From assembly GCA_963923455.1 (NCBI GenBank), contig CAWULT010000006.1, positions 1-64,000 of the forward strand: a stretch of DNA of 64,000 nt, in the 5' to 3' direction. This DNA comes from CAWULT01 sp963923455. GTDB taxonomy: Bacteria > Acidobacteriota > Vicinamibacteria > Vicinamibacterales > UBA2999. The stretch's first letter is position 1. Each line of letters opens with the position of its first letter. Made by a program: the position numbers and the translations under genes. Shown in pieces: positions 17,315-26,298 of the stretch. The notes below the pieces were generated by a model, which saw only the letters and a list, made by a program, of their open reading frames with translations, ran no database searches and was not told the origin of the DNA.

Positions 17315-20300
17315 CTATTTCGCCTCAGGGGTGGCGTAGACCAGGAGCGAGGTGACCGGTATCCCAGAAAACACGGACTGTGCGGCCCGGCGGTAGAACC
17401 CGGCCTGCACCTCGTGCTCGGGCTTGGGACGCCCGGTCTTGAACTCCAGCACCGTGACCGCGCCCGAGGCCGACCGCACCAGGCAGTCGATGGTGCCGCG
17501 CACGACGCGGCCCTGTTCCACCATCGAGAACGGGACCTCGTAGAACGCCTCGGCGTCGCGCAGCACCTCCTGCACGTCGGCCCGCCCGCGGATGGCCTCA
17601 AAAGCCTCGACGGCCTGCTCGATCCAGGCGGCGCGGTCGACCGCCTCTGCCCCCTCGTCGTCCCCCAGCAGCCTGGCTGCCGCCGCCCGCACACGACCCC
17701 GGGCTGCCCGATCGCCGGGCTCGGCAACCAGCGCCGGGTCCACGCCGGCCCGCTGCAGCAGCCGATGCACCAGCACCCCGATCGCACGGCTGGAGGCATC
17801 GCCCTGCAGGGCCCGGCGCACCCGCGCGGCGTCGCCGCCCGCGACGGCCTCGGCCGCAGCCGCGGTCGACGACACGGGACCCGGCGCCGCGTCGACCGGC
17901 GCCAGATCGTCGTCGGTCGAGCCCCGCGCAGCGTCGGGCGACGCTGGCAGACCACCCCCCTGCGGGGTGAGGGCAACGGCCCGGTCAGCGGCCGGGAACG
18001 GCGCGCCCGCCCCGGACGCGATCCCCGTCCCGACAGCCGCCGGAGCCGACTCCGGGCGGCAGACCCGGAAGGTGTGGACAGCCCCCGACCGCGCCGACCA
18101 GGCCACCGGATCCGCCCCCGCCAGCGCCTGCGAAAAGAGCGCCTGGACCGGGAGCGGCAGCACGGAGGCCAGGCTGCCGGTTCCGGGCGCGAGCCGCCCG
18201 TCCTTGAGCGCCGACGCCAGGTACAGGCGGTCGCGCGCGCGTGTCAACGCGACGTAGAGCAGTCGCTTGGTTTCCTCCGCGTCGCGCGGCGCCTCGTCCT
18301 CGTCGGCCTCGGACAGGAAGTCGCCGACCGATACGGAAGGCGACCCGTCGGGTGCGCCGCTGAGGCGGATCGGATCACGGCGGTTGCCCGTGCCCCGCGA
18401 CAGGTTCACCAGGAACACCACCGGAAACTCGAGGCCCTTCGAGGCGTGGACCGTCATCAGGTTCACCGCGTCGGTGGCGTCGATCGCGGCGTTGGCCTCG
18501 TCGCCCACGGCCAGCCGGTCCAGGTGCGACACGATGCGATCGAGCGTGGCGTAGCCGCGGTTCTGGATCCGGCGGACGAGGGCACGGAACTTCTTCAGGT
18601 TCTCGCGGGCCTGCGGCCGCCGCGGTCCGCGCAACTCGAACGCATAGGCCGACTCCCGCAGGACGACGTCGAGCAGTTCGGCCGGCGGGACCCGGTCGAC
18701 GAGCGTGCGCCAGCGCGCCGACGATGCTCGCGCCGCCACGAACACGCGCCGGTCGTCCTCATCGAGCGTGCCCACCGCCGGCGGGGCCTCGGGCATCCGC
18801 AGCGCGTCGGCCAGGCGCGGAGCCAGCCGGCGCAAGCCCTCGTCCGACACGCGGACGAACCGTGACCGCAGCCATGCCGCCGCCCGCAGGTCCGAGACCG
18901 GGTCGGCCAGGTACCACAGCAGCGCCAGGACGTCCTTGATCTCGTCCGCGTCGAAGAAGCCCAGGCCCTTGTAGACGTACGAGGGGATGCCGCGCCGCTC
19001 GAGCGCCTGCTCGAACTCGCGGTGGCTCTCGCGGGTACGGAACAGGATCGCGACGTCACCCGGCCGCACGTCGCGGGGCAACCCGGTGTCACGGTCGCGC
19101 ACCTGGGCCTTCTGGTCGATCAGCCGGCCGATCTCGACCGCGGTCAGCCCGGCACACGCCTCGGGCGTGTCGGCCGCGAGCAGCCCGAGCGCCTCGCCCA
19201 TGGGCGAGGCGACCGCACCGTGGAGGGGAAACCGGTCGGCCTCCTCGTAGGCGAAGGCGTCGGCACGGGCCGGCACCTTGTCGATCTCGGCGCAGACGTC
19301 GTTGAAGAAGCCGAGCAGCGCGGGCCCCGATCGGTAGCTGCGCGAGATCGACCGGCGCACGTCGCCGCCCGGCCGCAACGACTCGAGGTGCCGCCCGGCC
19401 TCGCGGAGCACCGAGACGTCCGCGTCGCGAAAGCCGTAGATCGACTGCTTGCGGTCACCGACGATGAAGATCGACGGCTCGAGCGGGCCCTGGTGCGCCA
19501 GGCCCGCGCCGGCGCCCCACGCCTGCACGAGCAGCGACACGAGCTCCCACTGCGCGCGGCTCGTGTCCTGGAACTCGTCGACGAGCACGTGGTGATAGCG
19601 CGACTCCAGGCGGTATCGGCTCTGCGAGAACTCCTCCATCTGCCGCAGCAGCTGCAGGGCGCGCAGCAGCACGTCCGAGAAGTCGAGCACCGCGTGCGTG
19701 TCGAGCGTGCGCCGGTACTCCTGCTCGGCGACGCGGAACACCCGCATCACGCCGCGTGACACCAGCACGTTGAGGTCCTGGCGGTAGGCCGCGTACGCCT
19801 GGACGAAGGCGGCTGCGTGCCCGACCACGGCCTCCTTGTGGTACCGGTAGTCGGCCTCGGACGCGAACTGGCTCTTCGGGTGGCCCGGCCGCTTGCGTGG
19901 CTCGCCCTCCTGTGTGCAGAACACCGGCCGGCACCGCGCAAAGGCCGCCTGCACGCTCGCGGGTTCGTGGCGTCCGTCCTGCAGCACCGCGCGCAGCTGG
20001 CGCGCGACCAGCCGGAAGCCCGGCGCCAGCGGGCCGCGCTCGATGAACCCCTCGACCCCGCCCCGCATCCCGGCGAACAGGTCGCGCAGGCGCTCGGCGC
20101 CGCGCCGCGCCACGGTGGCCACGTCCCAGTCGCGGGGCCCGCTGGCGAGGTAGCGTTCGAGGATGCCGGGCGCGACGATGCGGCGCCCGAGCAGGGCGGC
20201 GAGGCCGGCCCGCAGGCGGCGGTCGCCCAGCTGCGCGAACACCAGCGCGACGTCTTCGTCGCTGCCGGCGATGCCGCGACAGATCCGCAGCGCGCGATCG

Positions 20301-20767
20301 AGCGACGCGTCGACCAGGCGCGGCACCTCGGTCTCGTCGGCCATCGAGAAACCGGGATCGAGATCGGCCTCGAGCGGAAACTCGCGCAGCAGCGACAGGC
20401 AGAACGCGTCGATCGTGCTGATCGCGATGTCGGCGCGGCGATCCTGCAGCTCCCGCCAGCGCTCGGGCCGGATCGCGCCGGTTCGCGCGGCCGCCTCCAG
20501 CGTGGAGACGATGCGCTCGCGCATCTCGGCCGCGGCCTTGCGCGTGAAGGTGATGGCCAGGACGTTCGCCGGGTCCACGCCCTCCTTCAGCAGGTTGACG
20601 TAGCGGTCGACGAGCACCCTCGTCTTGCCCGTGCCAGCCGACGCCTCGAGGGCGACGTTGGCCCGCGGATCGACGGCGCGCGCGCGGGCGTCGCGATCGC
20701 GCGCGTCGATCCGCGACTCGACCGACGTGTCCTCGGCGTCGAACGGCAGCCAGGGGTCACTCGTCAC
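17315..20767 (-). CDS. addA: AddA-like UvrD-type helicase/nuclease subunit
   Basis: A 1150-residue subunit of the double-strand-break resection complex. Walker A ASAGTGKT is at residues 42-49; other helicase motifs include FTRKAAAEMRERI, VDEFQDTSRAQWELV, GDRKQSIYGFRDAD and MTVHASKGLEFPVVF. The C-terminal PD-(D/E)XK nuclease shows GTIDCLV (Asp1094), VLEFKTG (Glu1108, Lys1110) and a QxxxY helix at 1121-1125. The GTG start overlaps the addB stop by 11 bp, so the two chains are coupled. It loads recombinase after cutting at Chi-like sites. Confidence 0.95.
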   Translation of the reverse strand: MTSDPWLPFDAEDTSVESRIDARDRDARARAVDPRANVALEASAGTGKTRVLVDRYVNLLKEGVDPANVLAITFTRKAAAEMRERIVSTLEAAARTGAIRPERWRELQDRRADIAISTIDAFCLSLLREFPLEADLDPGFSMADETEVPRLVDASLDRALRICRGIAGSDEDVALVFAQLGDRRLRAGLAALLGRRIVAPGILERYLASGPRDWDVATVARRGAERLRDLFAGMRGGVEGFIERGPLAPGFRLVARQLRAVLQDGRHEPASVQAAFARCRPVFCTQEGEPRKRPGHPKSQFASEADYRYHKEAVVGHAAAFVQAYAAYRQDLNVLVSRGVMRVFRVAEQEYRRTLDTHAVLDFSDVLLRALQLLRQMEEFSQSRYRLESRYHHVLVDEFQDTSRAQWELVSLLVQAWGAGAGLAHQGPLEPSIFIVGDRKQSIYGFRDADVSVLREAGRHLESLRPGGDVRRSISRSYRSGPALLGFFNDVCAEIDKVPARADAFAYEEADRFPLHGAVASPMGEALGLLAADTPEACAGLTAVEIGRLIDQKAQVRDRDTGLPRDVRPGDVAILFRTRESHREFEQALERRGIPSYVYKGLGFFDADEIKDVLALLWYLADPVSDLRAAAWLRSRFVRVSDEGLRRLAPRLADALRMPEAPPAVGTLDEDDRRVFVAARASSARWRTLVDRVPPAELLDVVLRESAYAFELRGPRRPQARENLKKFRALVRRIQNRGYATLDRIVSHLDRLAVGDEANAAIDATDAVNLMTVHASKGLEFPVVFLVNLSRGTGNRRDPIRLSGAPDGSPSVSVGDFLSEADEDEAPRDAEETKRLLYVALTRARDRLYLASALKDGRLAPGTGSLASVLPLPVQALFSQALAGADPVAWSARSGAVHTFRVCRPESAPAAVGTGIASGAGAPFPAADRAVALTPQGGGLPASPDAARGSTDDDLAPVDAAPGPVSSTAAAAEAVAGGDAARVRRALQGDASSRAIGVLVHRLLQRAGVDPALVAEPGDRAARGRVRAAAARLLGDDEGAEAVDRAAWIEQAVEAFEAIRGRADVQEVLRDAEAFYEVPFSMVEQGRVVRGTIDCLVRSASGAVTVLEFKTGRPKPEHEVQAGFYRRAAQSVFSGIPVTSLLVYATPEAK

Positions 20768-23714
20768 CGACGTAGTCCTTCCGGCAGATCGTCGCGTAGG
20801 GGCAGTACCCGCAGCGCATCGGCTCGTGGGGCCGCGGCGGGAACTCGCCCCGCGCCATGCCGTCGAGCACGCCGAACAGCCGCTCGCGGGCCCCGTCGAG
20901 CGCCTCGGCCGCGCCCCTGCCGGAGGCCTCCACGATCGCCGTCTCGGCGCGCCTGGCGGCAAACGAGACGTAGCCCGCTTCGGCGACGGTCCAGGGCGCG
21001 CCGTCGCGTTCGCTGAGCCGTTCCTGCGCGCAGAGCGCGTAGATCGGCACCTGCAGCGCGCGTGAGGCCTTTGGCGGCTGCCCCGTCTTGTAGTCGACGA
21101 CGCGCAGCCGTCGCCCGGACAGCAGGTCGATCCGGTCGGCCACCCCCCTGAGCGCCACGCGGCGCCCGTCCGCCGCGCCGAGCGCGAAGTCGCCCTGAAG
21201 CTCGTATTCGAGCCACCGCTCCTGCACCGCGTCCGGCGGCCGCGACGCCTCGATGCCGAGCACGACGTCGATCACGCCCGTCGAGATCGCCGAACCGAAC
21301 AGCCGCGTCCGCTCCAGCGCGCCGTCGGCCTGCGGCAGCGCGGCCAGCAGCGGCTCGGCCACTTCGGCCGCCACGGCCCGCGCCTCGTCGATCGTGTCCA
21401 CGGTGATCGGCCCGCGCCCGCGCGCATCCCATGCCGCGAGGAAGCGATGCAGCACGTCGTGCACGAAGGTGCCGTGCGCCCTCGGCGTCAACGCGGACTG
21501 GTCCTCGACGGGCTCCCCGACACCGAGCACGCGGCGCGCGAAGAACGTGAACGGGCAGTCCTGGTACTGCTCGAGCGCGCTCAGCGAGATCGGGCCAGGC
21601 TGGTACCCGGAGGTGATGCCCCGGTAGCGCGGCTCGTCGCGGCCGGGCGCGGCCACGCGCAGATTCGCCCACGTCCGGGCTGGGTCGGCCAGGGCAGTCA
21701 CCTGCACGGGGTCCAGGCTCAGGGCCTCGTCGTCGAAGACCCGTCCGGCGGCGCGCGGGGCCTCCGCCGCGTCGAGCGCCGCGGACTGGAGCACGTCGAC
21801 GAGCGGCGACGTGCTGACGAGCGCGTCGGCCTCGAGCTGGAACGTCGAGACGATGAGCCGGGCCGAGGGCAGGGTCAGCAGGTCCGCGAAGGCGGCGCGG
21901 ACCCCTTCGAGCCGCTCGGTCTCTGCGGGCCAGCCGAGCTCGCGGAGCACGCCTGGCGAGTAGAAGATGCTGCGCCGCGGATGGTCCGGCCACTCGCCCT
22001 CGACGAGGCCGGCCAGCTGCACGTCGTCGAAGTCGCCGAACCGCGCGCTCGCCGCGTCGACCAGGTGCACGCCGGCGTCGCCGGCCCGCGGCGCGAAGGT
22101 CTGCGACTCGATCCACCGCCGCACCAGCGCGGTCACGTGCGCGAAGTCCACCTCGACCGGGTCGAGCGCCTCGTGTGCGTCACGCAGGGCCGCGAGCGTG
22201 CCCAGGATCGCGCCGCGGGCGCGCAGCTGCCGGGTGCGCAACGGATCGTCGGGGCCCGGCAGGTGCTCGTAGCGGGCCAGGAACTCGAGCAGGCGCGCCA
22301 GGAGCGTCGCCACGGGTGCCGGCGTGCGCAGCGGCTCGAGTTCGGTCGCCAGACGCAGCAGCACGTCGCCCGCGCGCGTGGCCCTGGCCGTGCTCGCCGC
22401 GCGACGGTCGTCCACCGGCGTCGAACGCCACCGTGCGAGCAGGTGTGCCAGCTGCGAGGCCTCGCCGAGATACCCCGCCTCGGCCAGCGCGTCGTCGAGC
22501 GCCCGGATGTCGCGCGCACCGAGCGGCGTGCCGTCCGCCACGAAGCGGAAGTGCGGCGAGCGCAGCAGCGCGATCGCCGGCAGGCGGGCATACGCCGTCT
22601 CGATCACCGCGCACACGAGATCCAGCGCCGCGGCGAAGGGCTCGGCGGCCAGCGGCAGCGCGTCGAACATCTGACACGGCACGCCGGCGGCCCGGAGGAC
22701 CTCGCGCGTCAGGTAGACGTAGGGCAAGGGCTGGCGGACGACGAGGGCCGCGCGCTCGAGTCCGGCCAGCTCGCCGCGCCGGACCGCTCCCTTGACGTGG
22801 CGCGCGAAGCGCGCGATCTCCTCCTCGCGGTCGCGAGCCACGTGCAACGCCTCGCCAGACGGCGTCACGAGCAGCACCGGAGCCTGGACCGGCAGGCCGT
22901 CGCCGACCCGCACCTCGTCGATGCCGGGCAGCATCTGATGGAGCTTCTCGTGATGGGCCCCGGCGAGAACCGCCTCGGTGACGACGAGGTCGAGTCGCTC
23001 GAGGCCGGGCACGCGCGCCAGCAGGTCCCAGTCCGCGGGCGGCAGCCCGTGCGGGTCGAACGCGCGATCGCCGACGGCGACGACCAGGTGCCGGTACGGG
23101 CGCGCGGCTGGCGCCGTGATCAGGTGCCGCCGCAGATCGTGCACGTCGAGGCCGATCGCGGCGCGCGTGCGCTCGAACGCGCGGAAGGCCGCGACGAGGA
23201 ACCTCGTCTGACGCACGAGCCGCTCGGCGCCGCGGTCGTCGACGGCGCCCGGCTCGAGCAGCGCCAGCGTCAGGCGCTCGAAGGTGTCGAGGTCCTTCTG
23301 GTGATCCCGCAGCGCGTCGTAGAAGCGCAGAATCTCGGCCACCAGGCCCGCGCGCAACTGGAACGGCGGCTCGACGCCCGACGCCCTGGCTTCGCGGCAC
23401 GCCACGCCCAGCAGCACCTCGCGTTCGGCGTCGCTCAGCACGGGATGGTCGAGCGACAGGCGCTCGGCCATCTTCGGCACGAGTGTCGACCCGGTTGCGA
23501 ATTCGGGCAGGATCGCGGCCACCGCGCCGCCGCCCGTGGCCAGACGTGCTTCGAGGCCCCGGCGCAGGTACTCCGCCGCGGCGCGGGTGGGCACCACGAC
23601 GAGGCGATCGCGGGCGTCGAGCGGCGGACCGTCGCAGGCGAGATCGCGCAGGGCCGCACGGAACGCCTGGAGGTGGGGGGCACGGACCAGGCGCGTCGTC
23701 CGAGGCGTGATCAC
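20757..23714 (-). CDS. addB: AddB-like nuclease subunit with Fe-S cluster motif
   Basis: A 985-residue AddB-type protein. The N-terminal inactive-helicase region has only weak motifs. The C-terminal nuclease contains GVADRIDLLSGRRLRVVDYKTG, and four cysteines flank it: Cys720 in YQDCPF and Cys968, Cys971 and Cys977 in RCGYCPYATIC. That is the [4Fe-4S] staple typical of AddB. GTG start overlaps the stop of the upstream secreted-protein gene (GTGA). It acts with AddA in recombinational repair. Confidence 0.93.
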   Translation of the reverse strand: MITPRTTRLVRAPHLQAFRAALRDLACDGPPLDARDRLVVVPTRAAAEYLRRGLEARLATGGGAVAAILPEFATGSTLVPKMAERLSLDHPVLSDAEREVLLGVACREARASGVEPPFQLRAGLVAEILRFYDALRDHQKDLDTFERLTLALLEPGAVDDRGAERLVRQTRFLVAAFRAFERTRAAIGLDVHDLRRHLITAPAARPYRHLVVAVGDRAFDPHGLPPADWDLLARVPGLERLDLVVTEAVLAGAHHEKLHQMLPGIDEVRVGDGLPVQAPVLLVTPSGEALHVARDREEEIARFARHVKGAVRRGELAGLERAALVVRQPLPYVYLTREVLRAAGVPCQMFDALPLAAEPFAAALDLVCAVIETAYARLPAIALLRSPHFRFVADGTPLGARDIRALDDALAEAGYLGEASQLAHLLARWRSTPVDDRRAASTARATRAGDVLLRLATELEPLRTPAPVATLLARLLEFLARYEHLPGPDDPLRTRQLRARGAILGTLAALRDAHEALDPVEVDFAHVTALVRRWIESQTFAPRAGDAGVHLVDAASARFGDFDDVQLAGLVEGEWPDHPRRSIFYSPGVLRELGWPAETERLEGVRAAFADLLTLPSARLIVSTFQLEADALVSTSPLVDVLQSAALDAAEAPRAAGRVFDDEALSLDPVQVTALADPARTWANLRVAAPGRDEPRYRGITSGYQPGPISLSALEQYQDCPFTFFARRVLGVGEPVEDQSALTPRAHGTFVHDVLHRFLAAWDARGRGPITVDTIDEARAVAAEVAEPLLAALPQADGALERTRLFGSAISTGVIDVVLGIEASRPPDAVQERWLEYELQGDFALGAADGRRVALRGVADRIDLLSGRRLRVVDYKTGQPPKASRALQVPIYALCAQERLSERDGAPWTVAEAGYVSFAARRAETAIVEASGRGAAEALDGARERLFGVLDGMARGEFPPRPHEPMRCGYCPYATICRKDYVGDE

Positions 23715-25114
23715 TGCAGCTTGGGCGGTTCGAGGAGGCCCTGGATCTCGAGCTGGACGCGGGAGATCATCATCAGCGCGCCTGCGGCGGCCGACGACGC
23801 CTCCCACGCGCGGGCGACGTTGCCGCTGGCAATCGCCTCCTGCCGTCCCTTGACGGCCGTCTCGGCGAAGCGCCACGCCCCGACCAGCAATTCGTGCGCG
23901 GCGCGCAGGTCGGACGGAATCGGCACGCGGGCGAGCCGCTCCGCGCCGCCGCTGAACTGGGTCTTCAGGGAGTTGAGCGCCGCGGGCTTCGGCCCCTCGA
24001 GGCGGCGGATCGCCTCGAGTGACGGCTGCGACTGCACCAGCTGCGTCAGCTGCGAACCCACCAGCTTCTGGTAGTCGCGGTAGATGGCACGCCGCACCTC
24101 CCACTGGTCGCGCAGCAGCCGCAGCCGGCGGGCGTCCTCGAGGCGAGTCTCGACGGTGGCCCGCAGCGCCTGCATGGTCTCCGGACGCTTGCGCCCGAGC
24201 CGCGCATCCTCCCGCTCGATCCGCGACAGCAGGCGCTCGACGCTGGTGATCTGCGCCCGGCTGGCGGCCTTCTTCGCCTGAACCGCCAGCGACGTCGTCA
24301 GGCGCGCGTAGCGCCGATCGGTCGACTGCTCGGTGCGGATCTGCCGCTCGATCGAGCGACGGATCGCGGTGGACTCGGCCACGCCGAGCGCGGTCGACTC
24401 GGTGGTCATCGTCAGCGCCGACTGCAGCAGCGCCAGCCGCTCGGCGGCGTTGTCGGCGAGCCCCGCCAGCGTCAGCACGTGCTGGAGCTGCTCGCGCGAG
24501 GTCGGCACGGGCAGCATCGGCTCCCGCTCCGGCATCACGACCGGCGGCGGCGCCACGAGCGACAGGTCGAAGGGGCTGGCGCCGGGCGCGGCCTTGAGGC
24601 CCACGATCGCCTCGTCGATCAGCGCGACGATCTCCCGGACGTCGTCGGCCCGGTACCCGTAGTGTTCGCGGGGCCAGTCGGCCAGGGCCCGCCGCGCCTG
24701 CTCGGCCGCCGCCAGCGCCTTGGCGCGGTCGGTGGTCAGCGCGATGTCGTTGAGCACGCGCGCCACCTCGTTGCTCAACTCCTGGAAGTCCGACTCGGCG
24801 CGGGTGGTGGCGTAGCGGTCGTAGCGGGCCGAGGCCGCGTACCGATCCGTCCGGCCCCAGTCGACCTGCGAGGCCGGCACCGAGACGATCTGCAGGCGCG
24901 GGTCGTCGGAGGGGCCGCCGACCGGAATCGAGAAGATCACGCGGCCGTCGACGCGGGAGAACTCCCCGTAGCTCGCCACCGAGGACCCGTCCTTCAGGAA
25001 GATCCGGAAGATGGTCGCGTCAGGCGCCGCGGCGGCGATTCCCGCACCGGCCACGACGAGCGACACGGCGAGCGCCAACCTCGAAAGCACAGGCATGAGT
25101 CGGGGACGCCACAT
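23711..25114 (-). CDS. Secreted helical protein of unknown function
   Basis: A 467-residue protein with a signal peptide ending GIAAAAPDA. Residues 40-90 (IFRIFLKDGSSVASYGEFSRVDGRVIFSIPVG) look like a small beta domain; the remainder is long, Ala/Arg/Glu-rich and probably helical or coiled. I do not recognise a family. The ATG at 25114 is the longest option; 25096 (MPVLSRLALAV) is attractive because a TACAAT hexamer at 25118-25113 would overlap the first ATG. Its stop overlaps the addB start, an odd partner for a DNA-repair gene. Confidence 0.75.
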   Translation of the reverse strand: MWRPRLMPVLSRLALAVSLVVAGAGIAAAAPDATIFRIFLKDGSSVASYGEFSRVDGRVIFSIPVGGPSDDPRLQIVSVPASQVDWGRTDRYAASARYDRYATTRAESDFQELSNEVARVLNDIALTTDRAKALAAAEQARRALADWPREHYGYRADDVREIVALIDEAIVGLKAAPGASPFDLSLVAPPPVVMPEREPMLPVPTSREQLQHVLTLAGLADNAAERLALLQSALTMTTESTALGVAESTAIRRSIERQIRTEQSTDRRYARLTTSLAVQAKKAASRAQITSVERLLSRIEREDARLGRKRPETMQALRATVETRLEDARRLRLLRDQWEVRRAIYRDYQKLVGSQLTQLVQSQPSLEAIRRLEGPKPAALNSLKTQFSGGAERLARVPIPSDLRAAHELLVGAWRFAETAVKGRQEAIASGNVARAWEASSAAAGALMMISRVQLEIQGLLEPPKLQ

Positions 25115-25187
25115 TGTATCCCCGCCGCTTCGCGCGGCGGTGTTGAAAACCTGTGGACGCACGGTGCAAATCCTGTGGAGATCCTGA

Positions 25188-25206
25188 CGACGAAAATATT
25201 TCGTCG
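25188..25206. promoter_or_regulatory. AT-centred palindrome in divergent intergenic region
   Basis: CGACGAAA (25188-25195) and TTTCGTCG (25199-25206) are perfect 8-bp arms around ATA, in the 213-bp gap between two divergent genes. Two CCTGTGGA direct repeats lie just left, at 25150 and 25172, 22 bp apart. The site looks like a dimeric repressor operator. A 7-bp hairpin (25298-25304/25312-25318) lies further right, in the presumed leader of the small gene at 25328. Confidence 0.45.
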
Positions 25207-25327
25207 ACGCGATCCGGAATACCCGGCGGCCGATCGTGGTGTGGACGTCGTCTTCGCGATCCGCTTCGCTTGATCGCTCGCGCCACGCACGTAAGATCGT
25301 CGGCGTTCTCTGCCGACGGACACCACC

Positions 25328-25573
25328 GTGACGACGCATCACTTCGAAGAGACTATCGGCGGACGGACCTTCGAAATTGAGGTCACTCCGGCCGGTAATC
25401 AGTGGCGGGCTCAGCTGCGGCGCCGCCCCGGCACACCAACGGCCATGATGCCGTTCTACGGCCCGACGCCCGAGGCCGCCTTGAGCCAGCTCGCGCAGTG
25501 GCTGGCGCTGGCGAACCAGCGTCGGACCGCCGCGGCTGTGGCCTCGCCGGCCACGGGTCCCCTCAGGGCCTGA
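25328..25573 (+). CDS. Small conserved-looking protein
   Basis: An 81-residue frame starting at GTG, reading TTHHFEETIGGRTFEIEVT and then FYGPTPEAALSQLAQWLALAN. A beta-rich first half followed by a helix resembles small HicB-like or ferredoxin-fold proteins, but no family is assigned. Position downstream of the palindrome, away from other genes, suggests its own promoter. Between its stop and 25720 there are only GC-rich inverted repeats. Confidence 0.5.
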   Translation: MTTHHFEETIGGRTFEIEVTPAGNQWRAQLRRRPGTPTAMMPFYGPTPEAALSQLAQWLALANQRRTAAAVASPATGPLRA

Positions 25574-25719
25574 CCAGCTGAGCTGGCCGGGCCGCTCCCC
25601 CGGCCCCGGCTCCTGCCGGGCGGGTGGATCGATGCCGGTCGGGGATGGCACGGCGGACGGCTCGGCCGTCGCCGCCGTCCCCGGCCTGGAACCCCCATGG
25701 GAACAGACGCGGGACCCGC

Positions 25720-26298
25720 CTATTCGGCCGGCGGGCGTGGCCCCTGGGAGGTCATCATCAGGCGGCTGACGTCGAAGCCGTTCGCGGCGGCGACGTCGAG
25801 GGCCTGACGCAGCGTGGCCTCGTCCACACGCGGGGTCCGCGCCAGCACCCACAAGTACTTGCGGTCCGGCGTGCCGACCGTCACCCACGAGTAGTCCGGC
25901 GCGAGGCCGAGCACCCAATAGTCGCCCCAGACCATCGGGAGCCACGACAGGATCGCGGGCGCGAAGCGGACCTTGAGCTTGGCCCGCGTCGTGGTATCGA
26001 CGACCTTCGCGACGCCCCGCGCCTCGGTGACCGTCCCGTCCGCCCTGCGGCAGCGGTTGGTCACGTCGAGGCGGCCATCGGGCCGCGTCGCGTAGATGGC
26101 CTGCACGTCGCCGGCGCACGACTTCTGGAACCAGTTCGGATAGCGCCCGATCTCGTACCACGCGCCCAGGTACCGCTCGAGGTCCACGCTGGCGACCGTT
26201 GCGACGGCAGCCCCGGTCGTCTGCGCCGACGGGCGGACGGCGGCCAGCCCGAGGGCCGCCACGAGGCTCACGACGACCATCAACGCGTCAGAACGCAA
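25720..26298 (-). CDS. blc: Lipocalin (Blc-like)
   Basis: A 192-residue bacterial lipocalin: LERYLGAWYEIGRYPNWFQ carries the GxW signature, followed by VTNRCRR and WGDYWVLGLAPDYSWV. Blc binds lysophospholipids or fatty acids at the envelope. A signal sequence ends near VRPSAQ, but no lipobox is seen, so it is probably periplasmic rather than lipid-anchored. A TTG start at 26298 is preferred because an AGGA lies 5 nt upstream; ATG at 26280 is the alternative. It overlaps the photolyase stop and shares its operon. Confidence 0.88.
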   Translation of the reverse strand: MRSDALMVVVSLVAALGLAAVRPSAQTTGAAVATVASVDLERYLGAWYEIGRYPNWFQKSCAGDVQAIYATRPDGRLDVTNRCRRADGTVTEARGVAKVVDTTTRAKLKVRFAPAILSWLPMVWGDYWVLGLAPDYSWVTVGTPDRKYLWVLARTPRVDEATLRQALDVAAANGFDVSRLMMTSQGPRPPAE

